This document shows, one piece after another, positions 36,957 through 46,214 of a stretch of DNA of 64,000 bases. How positions within the stretch are numbered: the first letter of the stretch is position 1; each line of letters starts with the position of its first letter. Below the pieces are notes generated by a model. It ran no database searches and had not been told where the DNA came from. It worked only from the letters and a program-made list of their open reading frames with translations. The position numbers and the translations under genes are program-made. The DNA comes from [Borrelia] tanukii. Lineage in GTDB: Bacteria > Spirochaetota > Spirochaetia > Borreliales > Borreliaceae. The stretch spans positions 248,001 to 312,000 of the forward strand of contig NZ_CP124038.1 of NCBI RefSeq assembly GCF_030436345.1, in the 5' to 3' direction.

Positions 36957-38075
36957 CTAATTAAACTTTTTAGTAATAGAATATACTCTCACAAGAATTT
37001 TTGAAACAACCTCCCAATATTCTCTTGGAATCTCTTCGTTAACCTTAACATTAGCATAAAGCGCTCTTGCAAGCAGCTTATTTTCCATTAAAGGGATATT
37101 ATTTTCTCTTGCAATTTTTTTAATTGTGAGGGCCATTTCATCCTGACCTTTTGCAAGCACCCTTGGAGCTAGCATTGTTTCGCTATCCCACTTAATAGCA
37201 ACCGCAAAATGTTCTGGATTTGTAATTACTACATCTGCTTGAGGAACAGCTACTCTTAAATTAGCACTTAAAACGCTCCTCATCCTCTCTTTTATTCTAG
37301 ATCGAAGTAAAGGATCACCCTCCATTTCCTTTCTCTCCTGCTTTACCTCTTCTTTTGTCATTTTCAAACTCTCAATATATTGAGATCTTTGAAACAAATA
37401 ATCAAACACTCCGACAATTGCCAAAAATATTACTGAGAAAAAACATATCTTATAGGCAAGCACTAACACAATAGAAATCCCAGTCTGAAGCGTATACTCC
37501 GAAAGCTTAGAAATTTTGCCTATATTGTTTTCTATAATAAAATAGAATATCAAGCATATTATAACAACTTTTAACAAACTTTTAAATAAATTGAAAAAAG
37601 CTCCAGCTGAAAAAAAAGAATTTTTTGCCCACCTGGAAAAATTAAAACTAATTTTATCCCACCTTGGCTCCAAAGATTTAAAAGTAATAAAAAAGCCTAC
37701 TTGAATAATATTAACAAAAAAATTAACAGCTAAGGATGCAAAAAAAAATAAAACAACATAGCCTATGATGGATCTAATGTATGCAAAACCCATAGCATAA
37801 ACACTCATCCTCATAACTTCAGGAAGCTTGCTAGCCTGCTCTTTAAAAACAGCTATTAGATCCAAAGCAAAATAAGAAAGCATGACAAAAAACAATGCAA
37901 ATAACAATAAAAGACTAACAGCGGTATTAATTTCAGCAGACTTTAATACCCGCCCTTCTTCTCTTGCTTTTTGCTTTTTCTGATCAGTGGGTAATTCAGT
38001 TCTTCCCTCATCATCTGCAGAAAAAAAATCAAGGGGAATATACCAACTTTTAATCAAAAGTTCATCTTTTATCAT
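36957..38075 (-). CDS. flhB: Flagellar export switch protein FlhB
   Basis: Membrane protein of 372 residues with four helices and a cytoplasmic domain that switches export from rod-hook to filament substrates by self-cleavage. The cleavage motif near residue 283 is NPEH (in TNPEHFAVAIKW), a variant of NPTH; Asn-Pro, which carry the chemistry, are kept. The N-terminus is longer than usual before the conserved TELPTDQKKQKAREEG segment, so a later start is possible, but the ATG at 38075 overlaps the fliR stop by one base and suits coupling. B31 counterpart BB0272. Confidence 0.96.
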   Translation of the reverse strand: MIKDELLIKSWYIPLDFFSADDEGRTELPTDQKKQKAREEGRVLKSAEINTAVSLLLLFALFFVMLSYFALDLIAVFKEQASKLPEVMRMSVYAMGFAYIRSIIGYVVLFFFASLAVNFFVNIIQVGFFITFKSLEPRWDKISFNFSRWAKNSFFSAGAFFNLFKSLLKVVIICLIFYFIIENNIGKISKLSEYTLQTGISIVLVLAYKICFFSVIFLAIVGVFDYLFQRSQYIESLKMTKEEVKQERKEMEGDPLLRSRIKERMRSVLSANLRVAVPQADVVITNPEHFAVAIKWDSETMLAPRVLAKGQDEMALTIKKIARENNIPLMENKLLARALYANVKVNEEIPREYWEVVSKILVRVYSITKKFN

Positions 38076-38875
38076 TATTTCAAAACTCTAGAAAACAATT
38101 TTAAAAAACTAGCAAGAGAATCTAAAGAAAGTTCAATTACTCTTTTTGAAGATATTGCTAAGCTTGGAAATCCAATATACAAAATTAACAGCCCCAAAAA
38201 TAACGAAGTTGAAAAACTAATTATTAATAAATTAATCTGGGGTGATGCTTTTGAAAGTATTCCTAATACCAGATAAAAAAGTAAAAGCAAAGCCAATATT
38301 GGAAATGAAATTAATAAAGCTTTTTCAAAAAGAAATCCAAAAGACATAAGCAAAAGTTTGATAAATTCTGAATTTCTCATATTGACCAAATGTTCAACCC
38401 TAATATTCAAAACAGAATCATGTATGCCAATCACAAAAAACCGAAGTAAAAAATCGCTTGATAAGAACAAAAGCAAAAATAAATAAGCAAAAATTTGCGA
38501 AATAATCATACTATCTTCTTCTGAAAAAACATCAAAAATATTTGCATAAGCAAGTCCAATTTGATTAGAAAAGAAGAATCCAACTAAATGGAAAACGCTG
38601 AAAATTATATTAACAAAAAATGCCTGAATAAGACCTAAAATAGCCTCCCCTAATAAAATTAACACAAAAGAAAACATATTGTCTAAAGGATAAGTAATTT
38701 TAATCTTCTCAACAACAATTACAGAGAGAATCAAAGAAAAGAAAAAATTGAAATATCCGATTTTTATTGTTGAAAAAAATGGAGAAAATTTTAAAAACAT
38801 AAAAATTCTAACCAACACAGGTAAAATTGTAAAAGATTTTAAAACTAAAAAACTCAAATTCAAAATTTCATCCAA
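38075..38875 (-). CDS. fliR: Flagellar export gate protein FliR
   Basis: Polytopic membrane protein of 266 residues with about six hydrophobic segments, part of the FliP5-FliQ4-FliR1 export channel. Family features are the NQIGLAYANIFD-type loop and the helical C-terminus. ATG at 38875; the stop overlaps the flhB start by one base. Position between fliQ and flhB is the classic order. B31 counterpart BB0273. Confidence 0.95.
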   Translation of the reverse strand: MDEILNLSFLVLKSFTILPVLVRIFMFLKFSPFFSTIKIGYFNFFFSLILSVIVVEKIKITYPLDNMFSFVLILLGEAILGLIQAFFVNIIFSVFHLVGFFFSNQIGLAYANIFDVFSEEDSMIISQIFAYLFLLLFLSSDFLLRFFVIGIHDSVLNIRVEHLVNMRNSEFIKLLLMSFGFLFEKALLISFPILALLLLFYLVLGILSKASPQINLLIISFSTSLFLGLLILYIGFPSLAISSKRVIELSLDSLASFLKLFSRVLK

Positions 38876-38898
38876 ATAATATAATTTAAAGTCATAAA

Positions 38899-39162
38899 TT
38901 AAACATTTTGCAATTGATTAAAAATCATATAGGTAAACTGCATAAGCTTATTTAAAATCCAAGGACCAAAAATCACAATAGTTAAAAGTATAACAATAAT
39001 CTTTGGAATAAAACTTAAAGTTTGATCTTGAATTGAAGTAATAGCTTGAAAAATTGAAATCAAAAGGCCAACTATAAGAGCTATAATCAACATTGGAGCT
39101 GACAAAATAATAATGTTTTCAATAGAAATTCTAATTAAATAAAGAATGTGTCCTGCTGTCAT
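38899..39162 (-). CDS. fliQ: Flagellar export gate protein FliQ
   Basis: Protein of 87 residues, two membrane helices, with the family's conserved ILSAPMLIIALIVGLLISIFQAITSIQDQTL-type core (quoted in parts: PMLIIALIVGLLISIFQA and TSIQDQTLSFIPK). Part of the export channel with FliP and FliR. ATG at 39162 follows AGGG and lies eight bases after fliP. B31 counterpart BB0274. Confidence 0.96.
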   Translation of the reverse strand: MTAGHILYLIRISIENIIILSAPMLIIALIVGLLISIFQAITSIQDQTLSFIPKIIVILLTIVIFGPWILNKLMQFTYMIFNQLQNV

Positions 39163-39170
39163 ATATAACC

Positions 39171-39935
39171 CTACATAAAACTTTTAATAAGGCCATTAGT
39201 AATTAAAGTCCAGCCATCTACCATTACAAAAAGAATCAACTTAAAAGGCAAAGATATCATTACAGGGGGTAACATTATCATACCCATAGCCATTAAAACA
39301 GAAGCAACAATAATGTCTAAAACTATAAAAGGTAAAAATATTAAAATTCCCATCTTGAAGGCTACTTTAAGCTCATGCAAAATAAAAGCTGCAATTAAAA
39401 CATGTGTTGGCACTTCGCTAAAATTTTTTGGTCGATCATAACTACTAATACTCATAAATAACCTAATTTCTTCGTGACGCCCATCAGACATCTGCTTATA
39501 CATAAAAATTCTAAGAGGCGCAATTCCTTTGTTATAAAATTCATCAAAATTTATTTTTGACTCTTTAAGAGGCAAATAAGCTTGTTTATATATAACATTA
39601 AAGGTTGGCCACATAGTAAAAATAGTTAAAAATAAAGCCAATCCCATTACTATTTGAGTGGGAGGAGATTGTTGGAGAGATAAAGCGCGTCTAATAAAAT
39701 CCAAAACTATGGATATTCGCAAAAACGAAGTCATTAAAACTAAAAATGCCGGAGAAAGAGTAATAATGGTTAATAAAATCAAAAGCTGCAAAGAAAAAGC
39801 TATCTCTGAACCACTAATATTTTCAAAATTTAAAAATGGGAAATTAAGACCTTTGGTGGCCTGCAAAGATTTTGTTTGGGCAAAAGATAAACTTGTTACA
39901 CTAAAAAATAAAAAAAAATTAAAACACTTTCTCAA
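39171..39935 (-). CDS. fliP: Flagellar export gate protein FliP
   Basis: Core channel protein of 254 residues. An N-terminal signal peptide (ending near SLSFAQ) precedes four hydrophobic segments; MTSFLRISIVLDFIRRAL and the QSPPTQIVMGLALFLT block are diagnostic, as is the MGMIMLPPVMISLPFKLILF end. Start is TTG at 39935, with GAGGG six bases upstream. It follows fliO by ten bases. B31 counterpart BB0275. Confidence 0.96.
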   Translation of the reverse strand: MRKCFNFFLFFSVTSLSFAQTKSLQATKGLNFPFLNFENISGSEIAFSLQLLILLTIITLSPAFLVLMTSFLRISIVLDFIRRALSLQQSPPTQIVMGLALFLTIFTMWPTFNVIYKQAYLPLKESKINFDEFYNKGIAPLRIFMYKQMSDGRHEEIRLFMSISSYDRPKNFSEVPTHVLIAAFILHELKVAFKMGILIFLPFIVLDIIVASVLMAMGMIMLPPVMISLPFKLILFVMVDGWTLITNGLIKSFM

Positions 39936-39945
39936 AATAAACCCT

Positions 39946-40569
39946 CTAAAATTTTTTTAATCTATCTTGTTTATCCTTAAGCGAAGTCTCAATTTTCTTC
40001 TCAAGTTTAACATAATCATTACTGGAAAAAGGAACCTCTTCTTTTTGGAGCAACATTTTCTTAAAGATTGATTTAAAAGAATCTTTCTTAGAAAAATTAT
40101 TAATCTTGCTAAGCTTAAGTTTTAAATCCTCTAACTCTTCTTCAGATTTAATCTCTTTGAGCAAAGTAGAAGAATTACTGGAAACTAAAAATATATAAAC
40201 ATTGTCTAATATGTTTATAATTCTTATTGAATTTTTAAAATCTATCTCGTAAAAAACAAGCTCCTTAATTAAATTAGAATTTTGTTCATACTTGCTTTTT
40301 TTTGAATGAAAAATCAATTTCTTAAATAAAAAAAAGATAAAAAAAGCAATAAGCAAAAATAAAACTATCTTAACCAAATCCGAAATATTAAAAAGAGAGA
40401 TTGACTGGGCACTATCATTGCTAGTAAAATTTGCCTTATCCTCTTCAAAGATTGGCAAGCTAGATTCATTTTCTAAATCAGCAGATGAATTTACTTGCTC
40501 TTGTGAATTAGCATATGTAAAAAAATTAGAAAACGCTAAAAAAACTAAAAATAAAAACTTATTATTCAT
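39946..40569 (-). CDS. fliO: FliO/FliZ-type flagellar biosynthesis protein
   Basis: Protein of 207 residues with an N-terminal signal-like segment ([20 protein letters not shown]), an acidic periplasmic stretch, one membrane helix (about 63-86) and a cytoplasmic domain. FliO helps assemble FliP rings. Sequence conservation in this family is poor, so the call rests on layout and on the order fliN-fliO-fliP; in Borrelia it has been called fliZ. The ATG lies within the last codons of fliN (eight-base overlap). B31 counterpart BB0276. Confidence 0.87.
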   Translation of the reverse strand: MNNKFLFLVFLAFSNFFTYANSQEQVNSSADLENESSLPIFEEDKANFTSNDSAQSISLFNISDLVKIVLFLLIAFFIFFLFKKLIFHSKKSKYEQNSNLIKELVFYEIDFKNSIRIINILDNVYIFLVSSNSSTLLKEIKSEEELEDLKLKLSKINNFSKKDSFKSIFKKMLLQKEEVPFSSNDYVKLEKKIETSLKDKQDRLKKF

Positions 40570-40903
40570 TTTTAGTTTTAATTATCTCAGTAATTCTAAC
40601 TCCAAAATTTTCATCAATTACAACTACTTCTCCCCTGGCAACTATTTTACCGTTTACTAAAATATCTACAGGCTCACCGGCAAGTTTATCAAGAGTAATA
40701 ATCGTGCCCTCAGACATGCCAAGTATATCCTTTATTTTGCGCTCTGTTCTTCCAAGTTCTACAGTAAGCTGCATAGAAACATCCATCAAAAGCCCAAAAT
40801 TACTAGGATCAACTCCTTCTGGTAAAGTATCAATTAAATCAGGAAGCTTAACCCCTTTTATTTCTGGCTTTTCTACATTATCACTTTTTTCATCTACACT
40901 CAT
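40562..40903 (-). CDS. fliN: Flagellar motor switch protein FliN
   Basis: C-ring protein of 113 residues. The SpoA domain occupies about residues 35-110 ([26 protein letters not shown], here split: [16 protein letters not shown] and [16 protein letters not shown]). The N-terminal 30 residues are charged. ATG at 40903; the gene lies 45 bases after fliM and overlaps fliO. B31 counterpart BB0277. Confidence 0.97.
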   Translation of the reverse strand: MSVDEKSDNVEKPEIKGVKLPDLIDTLPEGVDPSNFGLLMDVSMQLTVELGRTERKIKDILGMSEGTIITLDKLAGEPVDILVNGKIVARGEVVVIDENFGVRITEIIKTKNE

Positions 40904-40948
40904 AATTCAACCTCTTAATAATTTAAGTTATAATAAATAAAATAACTA

Positions 40949-42007
40949 TCACTCAACCTCTTCTGTAAGTTCTTTTAATAAATCAAAACCTTTTATATCT
41001 CCAATCTTTTCTGTAATTTGTACTGCAATTTTATTGCCCATTAAACCCATTCGACATTTAAACTTTTCTTTAGTACCAACTTTTAAAGTTAAATCTTTAT
41101 TTATTAAAGAAGATTCAAGATTTAAAACATCGCCTTTGTCAAGCGATAAAATTTCTCTTACTTTCAGTTTAACTTCCCCTATTTCTGCTACCAAAGGCAT
41201 CGCTGTATTTTCCAACTTTTCACGCAAAGCATCAAGATTTTCACTAGTGGTTCCAACCCCAATCAAAGAATGCCAATATCTTGTTGATAATTTTGAAACA
41301 ATAGGTTCTATCGTAATATAGGGCAAACAAAAATTCATAAGTCCTTCCACTTTTCCTATTTTAACCTCAAGAGTTACTAAAATAATCATTTCTGTAGGGG
41401 GAACTATTTGAGCAAACTGTGGATTAACCTCAATATGTCCAAATCTTGGTCTTAGATCAACTACTTGAGACCAAGCCTCTCTCATATTAGCAAGTATACG
41501 AATAATAACACTTTCCATGACAGACTGCTCAATTTCTGTTAAATCTCTACTTTTATCTTTAATCGTATCTCCATCCCCTCCAAAAAGCCTATCTACTATA
41601 GCAAATGCTATGGTTGGATCAACTTCAAAAATAGCAGATCCTTTAAGCGGATCCATATTTATTATTGCTAAAGTTGTAGGGTTAGGTATTGACCTAATAA
41701 ACTCTTCATAGGTTAATTGGTCAACTGAAGCCACATGAACATGAACCATTTTTCTTAAAAGAGCAGAAAGCGAGGTTGTAGTATACCTAGCAAATGCCTC
41801 ATGAAAACTTGAAACTGTTCTAACCTGTTCTTTTGAAAATTTATCTGGCCTTTTAAAGTCATACACCTTAACTTTTTGCTTTTTGCCTGTAGGACTAGAT
41901 ATAACATTAGAAAGAGATTCGTCTAACGATAAACTTTCAGATGAGTTGATAGACTCTAAAAGACTATCTATATCGTCTTGAGATAAAGCTCCTGGATTGT
42001 TTGCCAT
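40949..42007 (-). CDS. fliM: Flagellar motor switch protein FliM
   Basis: C-ring protein of 352 residues that receives CheY-P. The N-terminal CheY-binding segment LSQDDIDSLLESI is present, followed by the CheC-like middle domain (about 55-245, with the GGDG and GxSAL-type stretch TTSLSALLRK) and the C-terminal SpoA domain that pairs with FliN. ATG at 42007. No FliY is present in the operon. B31 counterpart BB0278. Confidence 0.97.
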   Translation of the reverse strand: MANNPGALSQDDIDSLLESINSSESLSLDESLSNVISSPTGKKQKVKVYDFKRPDKFSKEQVRTVSSFHEAFARYTTTSLSALLRKMVHVHVASVDQLTYEEFIRSIPNPTTLAIINMDPLKGSAIFEVDPTIAFAIVDRLFGGDGDTIKDKSRDLTEIEQSVMESVIIRILANMREAWSQVVDLRPRFGHIEVNPQFAQIVPPTEMIILVTLEVKIGKVEGLMNFCLPYITIEPIVSKLSTRYWHSLIGVGTTSENLDALREKLENTAMPLVAEIGEVKLKVREILSLDKGDVLNLESSLINKDLTLKVGTKEKFKCRMGLMGNKIAVQITEKIGDIKGFDLLKELTEEVE

Positions 42008-42035
42008 TTAAAATTCCTTTAAATTTATTACATTA

Positions 42036-42572
42036 TTACATATCAAAAATATCAATTTGGGTTAATGCTATTTCTTTTATTTCTCCATTTCTAAGAATAC
42101 TATTAATTCTTGCCTTAATTTCTGCTTTTATTTGACTTTCATTCTTTATTTCTTGACCAGTTCTTTGACTAAAATATTCTCTAATAATATCTTTTAAGCG
42201 CACTTTTTGCCTTCCAAGCTCATTGAGAATATTAACATTATTTTCTGCATACCCTAAAGCAAGCTTTACAACAAAAGTTTTTGGAGGAACATCTAGGGTA
42301 TTACCCCTAATCTCATCTATACTTTCATACCATATAAGCATAGGCGGCTTTCCTAAGTATTCATTAGAAAAAACTGGAAAATCGCTAGGAGCTCCACTTT
42401 GGCTTACCACCATTTTAGATACAAAATAAGAAACAATTATCATTATTGCAACAGTAAATATTCCTATTGCAAGTATCTGCAAAATTTTTATTATAATATC
42501 GGGTAATAAACCACCTTTTCTACCAACATTAGAATCTCCCACATCCAAATTTTCATCGTCCTTATTTGGCAT
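42036..42572 (-). CDS. fliL: Flagellar basal body-associated protein FliL
   Basis: Protein of 178 residues with one N-terminal membrane helix (about 29-52) and a periplasmic stomatin-like domain that surrounds stators. The end, with IKAEIKARINSIL and EIALTQIDIF, fits FliL. ATG at 42572, 46 bases after motB, before fliM. In B. burgdorferi FliL affects flagellar orientation and stator support. B31 counterpart BB0279. Confidence 0.95.
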   Translation of the reverse strand: MPNKDDENLDVGDSNVGRKGGLLPDIIIKILQILAIGIFTVAIMIIVSYFVSKMVVSQSGAPSDFPVFSNEYLGKPPMLIWYESIDEIRGNTLDVPPKTFVVKLALGYAENNVNILNELGRQKVRLKDIIREYFSQRTGQEIKNESQIKAEIKARINSILRNGEIKEIALTQIDIFDM

Positions 42573-42618
42573 AATAAAATTCCTCCTATTAATTTCTTCT
42601 CTACAGTTTAAAAAACTA

Positions 42619-43401
42619 TTACTGCGTAATTTCCTTAGGAAAACTTAAAGATGCGTCCGTAGTAATTAATATATCAATTCTTCTATTATAAGCTCTGCCC
42701 TCAGGAGTATCATCTGTTGCAATGGGTCTACTTCCGCCAAAACCAGCTACTTCGAACTTATTTTCAATGCTTTTAACATCAGATTGATCTAAATAATTCA
42801 AAATGTGTTCTAGCATATTAACAGATCTTGCAGTCGAAAGCTCCCAATTATTTTTCCAAGGCCCATTTACATCGGTGTCAATATTATCTGTATGCCCTTC
42901 TATTTTAAAATTATAGCCCCTAGAGCTTAAAACCCCAATAAAAGATGCTATTTTTTGAATAGAATCTCTATTGTCTTCAAGCTTAACATCTGCACTAGCA
43001 GAATCAAAAAATGCGTCTGCTGCAAGAGATATCACAATGCCTCGCTCTTCCTGTCTAACTATAATATTTTTAGACTGGATTTTCTCAATAAATTCAATCA
43101 TAGATTTATTTTTAGCAGTTTGAGAAGCTTGTTTATTGCGCACAGTAGAAGGCAAAGACATAAAACTATTACTTAAATAAGATAATTTATTAAAATCTAA
43201 AGTTTTACCACCCTTAAAGAATCCTGCACCCGTAAAAGAAGCAGACATTATTCTTATCACATTTTCTTGAAAAATAATATCATTTAATGAAAACATTGTA
43301 ACGAAAAATACAAGTAGCAAAGTAACCATGTCTCCATAAGTCACCATGTAATCTGGAGCTCCTTCATCACATTTTAAAGGCTTTTTAATTCGCAAAGCCA
43401 T
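42619..43401 (-). CDS. motB: Flagellar stator protein MotB
   Basis: Stator subunit of 260 residues. One membrane helix carries the proton-binding Asp24 in YGDMVTLLLVFF, followed by a linker/plug and an OmpA-type peptidoglycan-binding domain (about 110-250) with IEGHTDN and GRAYNRRIDI. The ATG overlaps the motA stop by one base (TAATG), indicating coupled synthesis. Proton-type rather than sodium-type is likely from the family. B31 counterpart BB0280. Confidence 0.97.
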   Translation of the reverse strand: MALRIKKPLKCDEGAPDYMVTYGDMVTLLLVFFVTMFSLNDIIFQENVIRIMSASFTGAGFFKGGKTLDFNKLSYLSNSFMSLPSTVRNKQASQTAKNKSMIEFIEKIQSKNIIVRQEERGIVISLAADAFFDSASADVKLEDNRDSIQKIASFIGVLSSRGYNFKIEGHTDNIDTDVNGPWKNNWELSTARSVNMLEHILNYLDQSDVKSIENKFEVAGFGGSRPIATDDTPEGRAYNRRIDILITTDASLSFPKEITQ

Positions 43402-44183
43402 TATTCACCCCCAATACTATTGCCAAGATGGCTTCGATCTTTGGGGGTTAAAAAAGTCATCAATTTTTGCTCTAAAATTCTAGGATTATCTCCAGACTGA
43501 ATTGATAAAACACCCTCAATTATCATTGTCTTTACTGCAGCTTCCTCAGAATCAATTTTCTCCAACTTAAGCTGGACAGGAATAAACATTAAATTTGCCA
43601 TTATGGTTCCATAAAGAGTTGTAATAAGAGCAACAGCCATAGAAGAACCAAGCGCAGACTTGTCCTCTAAATTACCAAGAAGAGCTACAAGCCCAATAAG
43701 AGTGCCCGTCATGCCAAAAGCTGGGGCAAGTTTTGACCAAGTCTTAAAAAGCTCTGAACCAACTTTATGCCTTTCTTGCATTTGATCAAGTTCTAAATAA
43801 AGCATAGTTCTAATTACTTCAGGATCTGCACCATCAACAACAAGCCTCATTCCTGACTTAAAAAATGGATCATTAATTTGTTCAAGCTCGTCATCAAGAG
43901 ACAAAAGACCTTCTTTTCTAGCCTTTTCTGAAAGCTCTACCAATATTTTTATAATAGAAATTTTGGCATAAGAATTTCTTCTAAAGAAAAAACCTAAATA
44001 CGTTGGAATTTTTTTTACAGCAATAACTTCTGAAGAAGCCATAAGAGCAGAAAAAGATCCAACAACAGTAATAAAAACAGAACTTAAATCCCAAAAAACA
44101 CCAAGTCCTGTGGGAGTAAATGCCATGGAAATTAAAATAGCTCCAAATCCAACTCCCCACCCAATTATACTAGCTAAATTCAT
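43401..44183 (-). CDS. motA: Flagellar stator protein MotA
   Basis: Stator subunit of 260 residues with four membrane helices (about 5-25, 33-52, 150-175, 180-205) and a large cytoplasmic loop that contacts FliG. The conserved APAFGMTGTLIGLV segment holds the proton-channel Pro. ATG overlaps the flbD stop by four bases. The motA-motB pair lies inside the basal-body operon, as in other spirochetes. B31 counterpart BB0281. Confidence 0.97.
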   Translation of the reverse strand: MNLASIIGWGVGFGAILISMAFTPTGLGVFWDLSSVFITVVGSFSALMASSEVIAVKKIPTYLGFFFRRNSYAKISIIKILVELSEKARKEGLLSLDDELEQINDPFFKSGMRLVVDGADPEVIRTMLYLELDQMQERHKVGSELFKTWSKLAPAFGMTGTLIGLVALLGNLEDKSALGSSMAVALITTLYGTIMANLMFIPVQLKLEKIDSEEAAVKTMIIEGVLSIQSGDNPRILEQKLMTFLTPKDRSHLGNSIGGE

Positions 44184-44404
44184 AATTCAACGCCCCCATT
44201 TCCTTCTCCCACAATTTTTTCAAAAGAAGCAACTTCTTTTCTATACAACTTAATCCTATTGATCACCTCTTCAACTTTTTCTTTTACAATCAACTTCTTA
44301 CCGTTCATAAGAAGAATTGTAGTATCAGGATTAGCTTCAATACTTTCAATATGACAAGGATTTAAATAATATCCAAAACCATTAAGCTTAGTTACAAAAA
44401 TCAT
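44180..44404 (-). CDS. flbD: FlbD/SwrD-family small flagellar protein
   Basis: Protein of 74 residues. The FlbD domain (MIFVTKLNGFGYYLNPCHIE, then TTILLMNGKKLIVKE and a basic helix) matches the SwrD/YlzI family, which in Bacillus raises motor power by supporting stator function. The end is glycine-rich. It lies 20 bases after flgE and overlaps motA by four bases, the same order as in Bacillus relative to the hook gene. B31 counterpart BB0282. Confidence 0.93.
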   Translation of the reverse strand: MIFVTKLNGFGYYLNPCHIESIEANPDTTILLMNGKKLIVKEKVEEVINRIKLYRKEVASFEKIVGEGNGGVEL

Positions 44405-44424
44405 ATTTTAAAAACAATCTTGGC

Positions 44425-45753
44425 TTAATTTTTCAATCTTACAAGTTCTTGCAATAATTGATCAGAAGTAGTAATGGTTTTAGCATTTGCCTGAAATCCT
44501 CTTTGAGTCACTATCATATCTGTAAACTGCTCTGCAAGATCAACATTAGCCATTTCTAAAACACCAGATCTAATATCGCCAAGTCCAGCAAGTCCAGTCT
44601 CGCCTATTCTAACTTGCCCTGAATTGCTTGTTTCCACAAAATTAGTATCTCCCGATTTTGCAAGTCCTCCAGGATTCATAAAAGAAGCAAGGGCAATTTT
44701 GCCAAGATCTCGCCTTATTCCATTCGAATAAATGCCAACTATGACACCATTTTGATCAATTTCATAATTTTCCATATATCCCATGCCATATCCATCTTGA
44801 ATAATAGCCTTTGTACTACTAGAATCAGCAAATTGGGTGATTGAATCGGTGTAGCTTCCAACTGTTCCCAATTTCAAATTTACAGTTTGCTGCTCACCAA
44901 CTTCGCCTACATTTGCTCCTGAAACATTAAATGTTATAGGAATTTGGAGAACATCTCCTTTTTGGCTTGGTTGCCCATTCAAAGACGCCAATGCTCCTTC
45001 ATTGTCAAATCCAAGCGTAAAGTTTGAATTTTGCTCACCATTTATTAACACTGTTGCATTCCATAAATTAGGAGTATTTAAATCTTTTACAATCCTAAGT
45101 TCAAGAACACTAACATTTCCAAAACTGTCATACAATGACTTATTGACAACCCAAGTTCCACGTGCAATATCTGCCGAACTTGCACCTTCTTGAATTACGG
45201 GCAATCTTTTGTCAAGGTTACAGGCAAAAGTAATGTTTTTAGTAGATTTTGCTCCCTCTTTATCTCCAATTGGAATAATAAGATCTTCAACATCAGAAGC
45301 TGTATTGATAACCTTTTCACCTTCTAAATCTCTTGCCATCCAACCTTGAATTCGCATTCCATTTGCAGGATTTACAAGATGTCGATCAGAGTCCACGTCA
45401 AAAGCACCAGCTCTTGTATAAAAAAAATTTTTACCTTCTTTTAAAATAAAAAATCCATTACCACTAACCCCAAGATCAGATGCTTTTTGAGTACTTTGAA
45501 AAGCCCCTTGGGTATGAATAGTGTCAATTGCAGCAACATTCATACCTAATCCAACTTGCTTAGGATTAGTCCCTCCACGAGTATCAGTAGGGCGAGAAGC
45601 TCCAGAAATAGACTGCGATATCATATCCTGAAAATTTACTCTTCCCTTTTTAAAACCAATTGTATTTACATTAGCAATATTATTACCAACAACATCCATT
45701 CTTGTTTGATGATTCTGAAGCCCAGAAACACCGGAATATAAAGACCTCATCAT
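44425..45753 (-). CDS. flgE: Flagellar hook protein FlgE
   Basis: Hook subunit of 442 residues. N-terminal rod-like segment (SLYSGVSGLQNHQTRMDVVG and NNIANVNTIGFKKGR) and C-terminal helix (VDLAEQFTDMIVTQRGFQAN) are diagnostic. Lys165 (in IGDKEG) and Cys178 (in TFACNL) coincide with the residues that form the lysinoalanine cross-link in Treponema FlgE, so the hook is probably self-cross-linked here too. ATG at 45753 follows GGAGGAG. Exported by the flagellar system. B31 counterpart BB0283. Confidence 0.98.
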   Translation of the reverse strand: MMRSLYSGVSGLQNHQTRMDVVGNNIANVNTIGFKKGRVNFQDMISQSISGASRPTDTRGGTNPKQVGLGMNVAAIDTIHTQGAFQSTQKASDLGVSGNGFFILKEGKNFFYTRAGAFDVDSDRHLVNPANGMRIQGWMARDLEGEKVINTASDVEDLIIPIGDKEGAKSTKNITFACNLDKRLPVIQEGASSADIARGTWVVNKSLYDSFGNVSVLELRIVKDLNTPNLWNATVLINGEQNSNFTLGFDNEGALASLNGQPSQKGDVLQIPITFNVSGANVGEVGEQQTVNLKLGTVGSYTDSITQFADSSSTKAIIQDGYGMGYMENYEIDQNGVIVGIYSNGIRRDLGKIALASFMNPGGLAKSGDTNFVETSNSGQVRIGETGLAGLGDIRSGVLEMANVDLAEQFTDMIVTQRGFQANAKTITTSDQLLQELVRLKN

Positions 45754-45757
45754 ATAA

Positions 45758-46201
45758 TTACTCCTCCAAACCTACCGATAATATGTTTTTATATACATAA
45801 TAATTACCATTAACCATAACTTGGGGTATTGCACCTGTCTTAATGTTTGTGACACGGCCTTTAACAATCTCCCCATCACCATGCTGAAATTTAATTACTT
45901 TGCCTAACAAATCCAAATCTTTTCTTATTCCTAAAGAAGATGAAAGTTTTTCAAATGACTTGCTCATATTGGTCATTTGCTCAAGAGCCGAAAATTGCGC
46001 CATTTGAGCAATAAATTCTTTATCCTTCATTGGATTTGTAGGATCTTGATACCTAAGCTGAGTAATGAGCAACTTTAAAAAATCATCCTTGCCAAGATTA
46101 ACCTTATTAGCTACATTGTCAACCTTAAAATCTGATTCTTTTTTAATTTTACTACTATTAGTCAAATTAAAGACATTTTCAATACCATTTATTTTACTCA
46201 T
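45758..46201 (-). CDS. flgD: Hook assembly scaffold FlgD
   Basis: Hook cap protein of 147 residues with the FlgD core [28 protein letters not shown] (quoted in parts: [18 protein letters not shown] and [20 protein letters not shown]). It is short compared with enteric FlgD, ending soon after the beta domain begins. ATG at 46201, four bases before flgE. B31 counterpart BB0284. Confidence 0.96.
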   Translation of the reverse strand: MSKINGIENVFNLTNSSKIKKESDFKVDNVANKVNLGKDDFLKLLITQLRYQDPTNPMKDKEFIAQMAQFSALEQMTNMSKSFEKLSSSLGIRKDLDLLGKVIKFQHGDGEIVKGRVTNIKTGAIPQVMVNGNYYVYKNILSVGLEE

Positions 46202-46214
46202 TTAACTCCACCGC

